DNA of 35,978 bases from a candidate division WOR-1 bacterium RIFOXYB2_FULL_42_35 (GTDB lineage: Bacteria > Margulisbacteria > WOR-1 > O2-12-FULL-45-9). The stretch's first letter is position 1, and each line of letters begins with the position of its first letter. The position numbers were made by a program, and so were the translations under genes. This document shows, in pieces, positions 6,878 through 15,060 of the stretch. The stretch covers positions 1 to 35,978 of the forward strand of contig MEUC01000037.1 of assembly GCA_001771545.1 (NCBI GenBank), written 5' to 3'. The notes below the pieces were generated by a model. That model ran no database searches, was not told the DNA's origin, and worked only from the letters and a program-made list of their open reading frames with translations.

Positions 6878-8722
6878 ATGGTAACAGGACATGTTCAACA
6901 ACAAAGATTTATACAAACAGCTCTAGCCACTAAATTAATCGCTGAAAGTGCGGCCATGAAAAGATTAGCTCGACAAATGTGTGGTGGCCGGAAAATACCT
7001 CTTAATGCCATTATTGCTATGGCTGTTAATACCTTGATCACTGAAAATACAATTGGTTCAGGGGAAATGACGTCTCTTATTCCTGCGGCAGAATGGGCTC
7101 GTAGCACTGGCGCTCGAGGAATTTTAATTCTACCGTTAAGCTGCCGCTCTTCCCACGACAATTCCGACAGTATGTATTCGGCTATTAGCCAAGAAGCCAT
7201 TGACCCTGTTTATATTGATTTAAGAAATTATTGTCCTGCAGTAGAAAAATCTTCTACTGCCAAAGAAATTATGAAAAAAAAGGTTGCCAAAATCGCACAA
7301 TTAAATGCCTCGGCTAAAGTAGATAACGTTGGCACCAGACAATTTAAACTGGAAGTATTGCACGCTGCTTTTGAAGACATGTTAAAAGCCGGAAAAGGAA
7401 CTCCTCTTTATAGAGAATTCGAAGCCTTTCGCGCTTCAACAGCAATTGAAGGTGCTGGCGATTGGCTTAAAGAATTCTCTGCTTTTGCAACACTACAAAA
7501 CCACTTTGAAGGGAAGTTCTGGCGAGAATGGCCCGGTGAATTTCTAAACCCACAAAGCACTGAAACCAAAACATTATTGGCTAAACCAGAAAAACAACAA
7601 GAACAGCTTTTTCTTGAATTTGTCCAGTGGGTGGCAGATAAACAATATAGAACGGTTATGAATAAATGTAAAAAGATTGGGATTAGTGTCCAGGATGATC
7701 TCCCTTTTCTGCCTTCTGATAATAGCGCTAAAGTTTATTTTAATCAGTCCTTTTATGACCTAGAACTTTCCAGCGGCGCACCTCCTGATGCCTATGCTAC
7801 TGCCGGCCAGAAGTGGGGAATGTTTCCCCGTCGGTATGATAAAATGTATAATAATTTAGCCCTTTTTAGCCGGGCCTTAAGGGTTATGCAAGGCCGTGGG
7901 ACTGATGGAGTCAGAATAGATCACATTTTTGGACACATTAATCCTTATTATATTAGACAAGATGACCATCTAGAGGGCGGGGCTAAACAATACTCTGGCT
8001 GGAGAAAGTTTAATACTCAAGCCGAATATATGCCAGCTGCCCAAATCCTGCTTGGGGAAATGGCCAGCACTGGCCTTGAGCTTTGCGCAGAAGCCTTGGG
8101 TGTTTATCTGCCTGGCACCAGAGAATTATTAAAACAATTCCATATGGCCACTTTAGCTGTAGCTCGTTGGGAAAGAGATTGGGCTGATCAAACTAATGGG
8201 CAACCATATATTGACTTTACCCAAATGAACCCTATGTCTTGGATTTGTCCCAGTGTTCATGATACCCCACTGTTAGCAAGCAACTATCAGGATATGATTA
8301 ACCCCTCAACCAAGCTTGGTCAACCAGGTTACGAACAACTACAAATCAATGATCTACTGGCTCAAAGACCAGCCGTAGCAAGGCTTCACGGACTAACAGC
8401 CTATCCAAAAAATATTAGTGATGAGTTGTACCAAGAAGCATTAAAAATCCTGGCTATGGCCGCTGCTCTCACCTATGCCTGCCCAATCGGTGATGTCTTA
8501 TGTCTTGATTCTGACATCAGGTCAGTAGCGGATTTTTTAAGGATCAACGTTCCTGGAACAGTCAATGTAGCTGAAGTAGCGGCAAAATTAAATTGGGTTA
8601 ACAAATATCAAGCTGTTCAAGAATTGTTTGCAGGCTCAACTGCAGCCGCTAGATCAACAACAGACACTTTTAGAACAATGATGCAAGAGTCTGGAAGGTT
8701 TGTTCCTAAAATAGCAGCCTAA
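6878..8722 (+). CDS. Divergent GH77 4-alpha-glucanotransferase (amylomaltase)-like protein
   Basis: The 614-residue protein matches the GH77 plan: an N-terminal (beta/alpha)8 start with ILPLS...YSAISQEAIDPVYIDL, a middle segment DLPFLPSDNSAKVYFNQSF...SSGAPPDAYATAGQKWG, then GVRIDHIFG with the likely nucleophile D348, CAEALG with the likely acid/base E405, and SVHDTPLL with D462. These correspond to the three catalytic acids of amylomaltases (RIDHF, AEDLG, GTHDN). The N-terminal 60 residues and the C-terminal 80 are unlike the family, and the HDN motif has become HDT. Transfer or hydrolysis of alpha-1,4-glucan is therefore likely but unproven. AAAGGAG lies 8 bases before the ATG. The stop codon overlaps that of the convergent histidine kinase gene. 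Candidate member of the sigma-28-like regulon. Confidence 0.75.
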   Translation: MVTGHVQQQRFIQTALATKLIAESAAMKRLARQMCGGRKIPLNAIIAMAVNTLITENTIGSGEMTSLIPAAEWARSTGARGILILPLSCRSSHDNSDSMYSAISQEAIDPVYIDLRNYCPAVEKSSTAKEIMKKKVAKIAQLNASAKVDNVGTRQFKLEVLHAAFEDMLKAGKGTPLYREFEAFRASTAIEGAGDWLKEFSAFATLQNHFEGKFWREWPGEFLNPQSTETKTLLAKPEKQQEQLFLEFVQWVADKQYRTVMNKCKKIGISVQDDLPFLPSDNSAKVYFNQSFYDLELSSGAPPDAYATAGQKWGMFPRRYDKMYNNLALFSRALRVMQGRGTDGVRIDHIFGHINPYYIRQDDHLEGGAKQYSGWRKFNTQAEYMPAAQILLGEMASTGLELCAEALGVYLPGTRELLKQFHMATLAVARWERDWADQTNGQPYIDFTQMNPMSWICPSVHDTPLLASNYQDMINPSTKLGQPGYEQLQINDLLAQRPAVARLHGLTAYPKNISDELYQEALKILAMAAALTYACPIGDVLCLDSDIRSVADFLRINVPGTVNVAEVAAKLNWVNKYQAVQELFAGSTAAARSTTDTFRTMMQESGRFVPKIAA

Positions 8723-10848
8723 GCCGCGGCCGGCAGTGAAATAGTGAAAGTAGTCCCTTTGCCCTCTTTACTTTCAACTTCCATACTGCCATGGTGTTCT
8801 TCAACAATTTTCTTGCTGATGGGCAGGCCGAGACCAGTGCCCTCCTCTTTGGTAGTGAAGAAGGAATCAAAGATTCTTGTTTGTTGTTCTTTGCTCATGC
8901 CCGGCCCGGTATCTGTAACCATCACCACTACACACGTCCCTTCATCTTTAGTGGTAATAGTAAGATCGCCGCCAGCCTCACCCATTGCTTGCACAGCATT
9001 AGCAATCACGTTCATAAAGACCTGCATCAAGCGGTTAGGATCGCCCAGGGTATTTTTTTTATGCTCATAATTAGTTTCAACTTCAACCCGTTGTTTTCTG
9101 ATTTCATAAGCCAGCAAAGCCAGCCCTTTGTCTGTAACGGTAGAAACATCAAGGGGTTTTAGCATTAATTCACGGCTGCGGGAGTAATCGAGCAAGCCTT
9201 CGACAATCAACTGCATGCGCTGAGTTTCTGTGGGCAGAAGTTTAATCACTGATTCCATAAATTCTTTGTCCTGCCATTTCATTGGCAGGATCTGACCGAG
9301 GGTATGTAAATAAGTTAAAGGGTTTTTTAGTTCATGGGCAACGCCAGCGGTAGTAATTCCAATAGTTGCCAGTTTTTCCGATTGAATAATTTGTTTTTGA
9401 TTGCGCTGTAATTCTTCCAGGATAAAGGCATATTCAATACTAATAGCGGCCTGGTTAGCCAAGGTTCTCAAAAACTCCACATCTTCGCGGGAAAAGCTCT
9501 CTTCAGACAATTTCCTGCTTAGATTAATAGTTGAGAGCAAGGTCGCTTTATGAAAATACTGGCCTTCGGAGATGCTAGGGATAATCAGCACACTTTTGAG
9601 CGCTTTCATTGCTTCCAAAACTTCTTGGTAGTGTTTTTTATCTTTTTCCGAGGCATTCTTTTCCAGATCCATAATCTCTTCCAGGGAAAAGCCTTTTTCC
9701 TGTTTCATTAATTCTTTGACCAGGGCAGAAGTTTCCGGCACAACAGTTCCTTCCAGCGCTCGCCCCTCCCGCTCCCCTGCTCTCACAACGTAGTTATGGG
9801 TTGCGCGGTCGAGCACCATCACTGAAGATCCGGACAATTTCATCGATTTTGTTAGCAAGTATGGAGCGATACGGGCAAAGCGGCTTAGGTCTGCCATTGG
9901 CTGGGCCAAAGTATGGCTATATTTGTTTAAGATTTGCTGGTAGTTGTAGCGCGCGCGAAAGAAGGTGCGGTCAACAATGTTTTGGATGATATCGCGCAAG
10001 GGTTGGAAGATCATGGCAATCACAAAGGCGCCAATCACGCTTGACCAGAGAGAGTTGTAACCGGTTATGCCGCTAAAGAAATAGTTGCCCACAAAGATTA
10101 GGGAAACAAAAATTCCTGTGTTAAAACCGGTTAAAACAGAATAAACCAAACCTCGTTTGATGACAATTTCGATATCAAGGAGATGGTGTTTAAGGATAGC
10201 ATAAGCCATCATAAAGCTATAAACAATTACTAAAAAATTGTCGACTGGAGGGGTCTCAATATTAAAAACCAGCAATAAATAAAAGAGAGCAGCAATTATA
10301 ACAATCAAATAAGCAATAAATAAATAGGTTAACTGAGTTTTTCTTCGTCCAATTGATTTGTTTCTTTCGATATGCAATTCGAACAATCCATAGAATGTTG
10401 CACAAGTAAAAAATAGTATGAACAAGTACCAAACAGGACCTGGAGAAGCTATATAGCGGAAGGATATTCTATGAGTAACCGCAGGAATATATATTGATCG
10501 AAAAAAAAGATTAAAAAACAAAAACACCAAGGAACACAAACAACTCAATAATATGATCTTGTTTCTTTTTTTTGCTTTATTAATTATTATTAAGATCGAA
10601 TATAGAAAAGCTGTCGGAGCAAAAGCTGCCCCAGTATAAAGAAATTTATCAATCCAAACATTAAGCCCAGGATCATTACACGTACTCTCCATAAAACAGC
10701 CGGAAACCCACACAGCAATGCTAATACTTAATAATAGGAAAACACGGTTTGTCTTAGCTGTCCAATTACTAAAAAAAACAAACAGGCCAACGAGCAGAAC
10801 CGTCAACCAAGCTACTAATGATGAAAGAGAATACAAGGTAAATATCAT
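8719..10848 (-). CDS. Membrane sensor histidine kinase (7TM-type N-terminus, GAF, HisKA, HATPase)
   Basis: The 709-residue protein has about seven to nine transmembrane segments in residues 1-290, like the N-terminal 7TM region of histidine kinases. A GAF-like sensor domain follows (about 310-480), then the phosphorylation site H505 in AGVAHELKNP. The ATPase domain has its N box (NVIANAVQAM), G1 (DTGPGM), F box (FFTTKEEGTGLGL with G2) and the usual GKGTTFTISLP end. It would autophosphorylate on H505 and pass phosphate to a response regulator, which is not in the window. It starts 11 bases after the upstream reductase gene and is probably cotranscribed with it. Its stop overlaps the stop of the GH77-like gene. 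Confidence 0.93.
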   Translation of the reverse strand: MIFTLYSLSSLVAWLTVLLVGLFVFFSNWTAKTNRVFLLLSISIAVWVSGCFMESTCNDPGLNVWIDKFLYTGAAFAPTAFLYSILIIINKAKKRNKIILLSCLCSLVFLFFNLFFRSIYIPAVTHRISFRYIASPGPVWYLFILFFTCATFYGLFELHIERNKSIGRRKTQLTYLFIAYLIVIIAALFYLLLVFNIETPPVDNFLVIVYSFMMAYAILKHHLLDIEIVIKRGLVYSVLTGFNTGIFVSLIFVGNYFFSGITGYNSLWSSVIGAFVIAMIFQPLRDIIQNIVDRTFFRARYNYQQILNKYSHTLAQPMADLSRFARIAPYLLTKSMKLSGSSVMVLDRATHNYVVRAGEREGRALEGTVVPETSALVKELMKQEKGFSLEEIMDLEKNASEKDKKHYQEVLEAMKALKSVLIIPSISEGQYFHKATLLSTINLSRKLSEESFSREDVEFLRTLANQAAISIEYAFILEELQRNQKQIIQSEKLATIGITTAGVAHELKNPLTYLHTLGQILPMKWQDKEFMESVIKLLPTETQRMQLIVEGLLDYSRSRELMLKPLDVSTVTDKGLALLAYEIRKQRVEVETNYEHKKNTLGDPNRLMQVFMNVIANAVQAMGEAGGDLTITTKDEGTCVVVMVTDTGPGMSKEQQTRIFDSFFTTKEEGTGLGLPISKKIVEEHHGSMEVESKEGKGTTFTISLPAAA

Positions 10849-10859
10849 ATAAGGTCTCT

Positions 10860-12068
10860 TTAAACTTTTTTATAAGCCGGCTCTAAGCCAAAATGATTGT
10901 TCATAGCAAAATCAATTAACAACTCAAACTTTTCCTTATTGATTACAGGACAAGATATATTAATCTCTTCCTTAATGTTTTTCAAATTATCCTCGTTAAA
11001 TCTACAAGTTTTTCCAGCAAGATAAGGAGTAAAGATTTTCCCAACAGTTCTATAATAAAGCCTCTCAAGCTCGTTTTTGTCCACTGGTTCCTTATCAACA
11101 AACGAACAACCAATAATATTAAGTTTTCTCAATATAATGGGCAAATATACTTCATTAGGAATTTCCTTCTCGTTTGAAAGATGGTAGCTCCTAGCCGTAT
11201 CATCATTTGTACATACCGCATACATCATCTTCGCTGCATAGTCTGCTGGAACAATATTTAAACCGGACCTTAAATTACACGCAATCCGAATAGGAATTTC
11301 CAAAGGTTTTTCATAAATATTTTCAAGCGTCTTAAAAGCCTTAAGTTTTGCTTTTAAGAAGAAAAGCGCCCAACCATAAAACAAATCGTACTTGCAAATA
11401 CTACCAATCTGTTTTTCTATCAACCTCCCACAGATCCCAACCGGTCTAAAAATTCTATATTTCAACCCTCTTTTTTTTGCATATTTCCAGAAGTTGAACT
11501 CGGCAACAAGCTTTGATTCTTCATAAAAGTTTCTAAACTCTTCCTCCAAGTTTATAAAGTCCGAATTAACCTCACCATCAACAATTCCACACGAATAGGC
11601 TGATCCAGTATATATAATTTCATTAACGTCCAGAAGATCAATCAATTCAATAACTCTATCGGTCCCAAGAATATTTGTAATTTCCAACTTCCTCTTCGAA
11701 CTTTTGTCCGTATGAAAGTCTGACAAAGCAGCTAAATGAAAAAAGTAGTCTATTTTTCCCCTGGTTAATACCATTAAATCGTCTGGGGAAATACCTAGTT
11801 TATTACTAGCCAAATCACAGGGAATAGGAATAATAATTTCCTTGATCTTCTCCACTAATCCGAGAGACCCTTCAAGTGTTATTCCAAGATAGTCAAGGCC
11901 GTCATGAATAAGAATGTCCTCAAAACGCTCACGAAGCAAACAATTCCTTTTAGCTCGACCCAAAACAATGATCTCGAGATCATCCAACCTTGACAAATTT
12001 CTCTTAATAATCTCAAAAAGAAGATTTCTCCCCAACAAACCGGTTGCCCCAGTTATTACAATTCTCAT
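10860..12068 (-). CDS. Extended SDR / thioester-reductase-like NAD(P)-binding protein
   Basis: The 402-residue protein starts MRIVITGATGLLGRNLLFEI, an N-terminal Rossmann loop TGxTGLLG. It continues with YFFHLAALSDF, NILGTDRVI, TGSAYSC and the catalytic YEESK near residue 187, and IFRPVGICGR. This order fits the NAD-binding domain shared by male-sterility/thioester reductases and other extended SDRs, which reduce or epimerise bound substrates. The C-terminal third has no match I recognise. It lies 11 bases upstream of the histidine kinase gene in the same direction. Base composition is A/T-richer than most neighbours (many K, N, I residues), which could mean recent transfer. Confidence 0.75.
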   Translation of the reverse strand: MRIVITGATGLLGRNLLFEIIKRNLSRLDDLEIIVLGRAKRNCLLRERFEDILIHDGLDYLGITLEGSLGLVEKIKEIIIPIPCDLASNKLGISPDDLMVLTRGKIDYFFHLAALSDFHTDKSSKRKLEITNILGTDRVIELIDLLDVNEIIYTGSAYSCGIVDGEVNSDFINLEEEFRNFYEESKLVAEFNFWKYAKKRGLKYRIFRPVGICGRLIEKQIGSICKYDLFYGWALFFLKAKLKAFKTLENIYEKPLEIPIRIACNLRSGLNIVPADYAAKMMYAVCTNDDTARSYHLSNEKEIPNEVYLPIILRKLNIIGCSFVDKEPVDKNELERLYYRTVGKIFTPYLAGKTCRFNEDNLKNIKEEINISCPVINKEKFELLIDFAMNNHFGLEPAYKKV

Positions 12069-12088
12069 AAAACCATACTCCCAAAACG

Positions 12089-12097
12089 ATTATCCCA
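12089..12097 (-). promoter_or_regulatory. Extended -10 promoter for the SDR-histidine kinase operon
   Basis: Minus strand TGGGATAAT, an extended -10 box with one mismatch in the hexamer (GATAAT). It lies 20 bases before the ATG at 12068; a GGGAG is in between as a possible weak ribosome binding site. Confidence 0.4.
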
Positions 12098-12135
12098 TAA
12101 AGAAAAAAAGTAATCAAGAATCTCCCAATATGTGA

Positions 12136-12276
12136 TTTTTGATTATTTTTCTGCATAATAATACAGATCTAGAAATCAAATACACCTACATGGCTGCTTC
12201 CGTTAATATTTCAGGAACAATTGTTAACCAAGCAGTTGGAACATTGAGTGTTGGGACTAAAGTTTGGGTGAATTAA
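12136..12276 (+). pseudogene. Remnant of a secreted/beta-rich protein
   Basis: An open frame from 12136 to the TAA at 12274 reads as protein, and its last part, from the ATG at 12190, is MAASVNISGTIVNQ followed by AVGTLSVGTKVWVN. The T/V/G/N-rich alternation is like a beta-sandwich or surface-repeat domain. There is no ribosome binding site and the piece is only 28 codons from its ATG. I read it as a decayed fragment; a true small gene is possible. Confidence 0.3.
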
Positions 12277-12277
12277 C

Positions 12278-12352
12278 ATACAAAACCATAAGGGCGAAAT
12301 TACGGTTGAGAGTAAACTGGGTAAAGGGACTAAGTTTAGGTTGGTGTTTTAA
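12278..12352 (+). pseudogene. C-terminal fragment of a second histidine kinase
   Basis: In one frame the sequence reads INIQNHKGEITVESK then LGKGTKFRLVF and stops at TAA (12350-12352). This is the characteristic end of a HATPase domain (H-x-G-x-I-x-V-x-S-x-x-G-x-G-T-x-F). Nothing upstream continues the domain: an in-frame TGA lies at 12269-12271. So only the last 25 or so codons of a kinase survive. It is not a copy of the neighbouring kinase, whose end reads HHGSMEVESKEGKGTTF. Confidence 0.6.
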
Positions 12353-12428
12353 TCCAAATAAAGCAAATCTGACCTCAACAGAACCAAAAACAACAACGCA
12401 ACTCTACCGATACCCAGACCTACACCCC
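12353..12428. other. Non-coding spacer without recognisable features
   Basis: With the remnants before it this completes the only gene-free stretch longer than 300 bases (12069-12428). This last part is A/C-rich and holds no hairpin with a T run, no promoter and no reading frame that I can support. Confidence 0.5.
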
Positions 12429-14387
12429 CTACCTCTTCACCTCATAAACATCTTTTAGTTTTTTAACAAAGGTTATGACATGTTCAAGCTGTTTGACGTC
12501 TTTAACGTCAACGGTGATTTTGAGGAAAGCAGAACTGCCGCGTTTGGTTTTAGCCTTAACCCCGGAAACATTGGTCTGAGTTTCGGAAATCTGGGCCAAA
12601 ATATCCTTGATCAAGCCCATGCGATCAAAAGCCTCAACATCGATATCAACCGGAAATAACATCCCCTCGGGCGGATTCCAGTCGACCATAATCATCTTTT
12701 CTTTAGGGGTCTCTTCCTTAACCACATTCAGACAATTCTTGCGGTGAATAGCCACCCCTTTCCCCTTGGTCACATAACCGACAATATGATCCCCAGGAAT
12801 CGGACGGCAGCAGCGGGAAAACCTGACCAAAACATTTTCTAAGCCGGCAACATGAACAGCAGTTTTTGCCTTGACCTTGGACCGCCGAGCCAACAATGGT
12901 TTAACTTTTGTCTCTTCACTAGCAGTCGCCGGTAGCTGCTCCACCACCTTAACCTCACCAGGCAGCCTCTTAAACCAGTTGCGAATCTTAACCCGCGCCC
13001 CGGCAGTTTTAATAAACCGCATCCAGTCGCGGCTCGGATTACTTTTCTTGCCGGTTAAAATCTCAATAATATCACCGTTGCGCAAATGGTAATGTAGCGG
13101 AACAATGCGACCATTAACCTTGGCACCCATCGCCCGATGGCCAACTTCGGTGTGAACATGATAAGCAAAATCAATCGGCGTAGCACCACTGGGCAAACCA
13201 AAGACATCGCCCTTGGGGGTAAAAACAAAAACTTCGTCGACAAAAAGATCTATCTTTAAGCTCTCCATAAAATCTTTGGCATCTTTTAGCTCATCCTGCC
13301 ACTCCAACATCTGTCGAAACCAGGTCATCTTTTGGTCCAAGCCCTTGTCGGTATTCTTTTCTTTATAACGCCAGTGCGCGGCAATACCATATTCGGCAAT
13401 GCGATGCATCTCCACTGTGCGGATCTGCACCTCCACCGGCCGGCCAGAAGGACCGATCACCGTGGTGTGCAAGGATTGATAACCATTAGACTTGGGCATG
13501 GCCAGATAGTCACGAAACCGCCCCGGAACCGGCTTCCAGGCAGCGTGCAGTAAGCCCAAAACCGTGTAGCAATCTTTGACCTCTTTGACAATAACGCGTA
13601 CTGCTGTTAAATCATAAATCTCATCAAATTCCAAATTTTGATCAACCATCTTGTGATAAATGCTGTAGAAATGTTTGGCCCGACCATTAATTTCTACATC
13701 CAAACCGACTTTTTTCAACAATTCTTTAACTTGATTGATAAACTCCTGGATATAAGCTTCGCGTACCCGGCGACTTTCCGATACCCGACTGCTGATCTCC
13801 TCATACTTGTCCGTTTCCAAATAAGTAAAAGCTAAATCCTCCAGCTCCCACTTAAGTTTCCACATACCCAGTCTGTGGGCCAGCGGTGCAAAAATCTCCC
13901 TGGTTTCCAGCGCGGTTTCTTTTTGTTTTGGTCCCGGTAGATATTTTAAAGTCCGCATGTTGTGAAGACGATCGGCCAGCTTAATGATAATAATGCGAAA
14001 GTCTTCACCCATCGCCAAAAACATTTTGCGAAAGTTCTCGGCCTGGCGCGCTTCACGACTAATAAAAGTCAACTGGCTTAACTTGGTCACCCCATCAACC
14101 AGATGAGCAACCTCTTTGCCAAACAACTTGGTTAACTGCTCGGAGGTCACGTCGGCATCTTCTAAAACATCATGAAGTAGTGCCGCGGCAATAGTTAAAG
14201 AGTCCTGCTCTAAACCGGCCAGGATTTCTGCGACTGCCAGGGGATGAATAATATAGGGCTCACCGGAAAACCTTTTGTGCTCTATGTGGGCTTTAGCAGC
14301 AAACTCATACGCCTTCTCCACAATCGCCAAGTCTGCCTTGGGATTGTAAAGTTTTATTTTTTCAAATAAGGCTTCGAGTTGTTTCAT
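12429..14387 (-). CDS. relA: Bifunctional (p)ppGpp synthetase/hydrolase, shortened helical region
   Basis: Makes and degrades the stringent-response alarmone (p)ppGpp. The 652 residues contain the hydrolase HD domain (H48, H72-D73 in LLHDVLEDADVT), the synthetase domain (YDLTAVRVIV and GRFRDYLAMPKSNGYQSLH), the TGS domain (VFVFTPKGDVFGLPSGATPIDFAY), a zinc-finger-like segment with adjacent cysteines (VRFSRCCRPIPGD) and a C-terminal ACT domain. Both catalytic halves look intact. Between TGS and the Cys-Cys segment only about 57 residues remain after KIRNWFK, where usual Rel proteins have roughly 120, so the helical linker domain seems to be largely missing. The ATG overlaps the aldolase stop by 4 bases, so translation is coupled. 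Confidence 0.95.
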   Translation of the reverse strand: MKQLEALFEKIKLYNPKADLAIVEKAYEFAAKAHIEHKRFSGEPYIIHPLAVAEILAGLEQDSLTIAAALLHDVLEDADVTSEQLTKLFGKEVAHLVDGVTKLSQLTFISREARQAENFRKMFLAMGEDFRIIIIKLADRLHNMRTLKYLPGPKQKETALETREIFAPLAHRLGMWKLKWELEDLAFTYLETDKYEEISSRVSESRRVREAYIQEFINQVKELLKKVGLDVEINGRAKHFYSIYHKMVDQNLEFDEIYDLTAVRVIVKEVKDCYTVLGLLHAAWKPVPGRFRDYLAMPKSNGYQSLHTTVIGPSGRPVEVQIRTVEMHRIAEYGIAAHWRYKEKNTDKGLDQKMTWFRQMLEWQDELKDAKDFMESLKIDLFVDEVFVFTPKGDVFGLPSGATPIDFAYHVHTEVGHRAMGAKVNGRIVPLHYHLRNGDIIEILTGKKSNPSRDWMRFIKTAGARVKIRNWFKRLPGEVKVVEQLPATASEETKVKPLLARRSKVKAKTAVHVAGLENVLVRFSRCCRPIPGDHIVGYVTKGKGVAIHRKNCLNVVKEETPKEKMIMVDWNPPEGMLFPVDIDVEAFDRMGLIKDILAQISETQTNVSGVKAKTKRGSSAFLKITVDVKDVKQLEHVITFVKKLKDVYEVKR

Positions 14388-15046
14388 CTTTGATAACGGC
14401 TGCGGTCCATTACTCCGATCCCACGAGGAATCGCTGTCCTACCCTGCGGTTGTGGTCGATGTCGACTATCAGGTCGATTGCTTTTAACCGGCTTAATTCC
14501 GCCAGAAGCCCTGACAGCTACCAATACTTTACAAGAGTTTTCCAATACAGAAGTTAATTTATAAGCTTCTTCCAAATCTTTGCCGGTGGAAAAACTACCA
14601 TGGGCCTTGATCACAGCCACAGCACTCTCCCCACTTAAAAATGACGGCAACATTCTGGCGGCTTCACTGCTGCCAATACCACCATGCACTCGCACAATCG
14701 AAGCAGCCTTAAAAACATAAAGACCCTCTGCATCCTGGGGCACAATCTTGTTATCGGTGATAGAAATAGCAATGGCATTAGCAGGATGGGCATGGACAAT
14801 CGCCTTAGTCGGATTTTTCTGATAAATAGCCCGATGGGTAGCTATTTCCCTGGAAGCCTGCTCATCATTTTCTCCCGGCTCAAGACCGACTTCAATAATA
14901 TCCCCTTCTTTTAAATCGCCCAACATCGTATCTCGTCTGGTAATAAAAATCTTGTCCTCTACCCTGACACTCATATTGCCGCCATGAGAATCAACCAACC
15001 CGGTCAGAAACAGAAACGAACCTATCCTTCTAAACTCTTCTAACAT
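14384..15046 (-). CDS. Class II aldolase/adducin family protein (fuculose-phosphate aldolase-like)
   Basis: Zinc aldolase fold that cleaves or forms sugar phosphates giving DHAP and an aldehyde. Zinc ligands are the two histidines of HAHP and the histidine of KAHGSFSTG; the catalytic glutamate is in SREIATH. Also seen: SHGGNMSVR near the start, the substrate phosphate loop. I chose the ATG at 15046, giving MLEEFRRIGSF, because AAGGAG lies 6 bases before it. The upstream ATG at 15064 overlaps the kinase stop (ATGA) and cannot be excluded; it would add six residues. The last 30 residues are a basic, proline-rich tail (ending MDRSRYQR). Its neighbours are a PfkB kinase upstream and rel downstream, both overlapping. 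A pair kinase plus class II aldolase suggests a sugar-phosphate salvage route. Confidence 0.85.
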   Translation of the reverse strand: MLEEFRRIGSFLFLTGLVDSHGGNMSVRVEDKIFITRRDTMLGDLKEGDIIEVGLEPGENDEQASREIATHRAIYQKNPTKAIVHAHPANAIAISITDNKIVPQDAEGLYVFKAASIVRVHGGIGSSEAARMLPSFLSGESAVAVIKAHGSFSTGKDLEEAYKLTSVLENSCKVLVAVRASGGIKPVKSNRPDSRHRPQPQGRTAIPRGIGVMDRSRYQR

Positions 15047-15060
15047 ATCATTCTCCTTCA

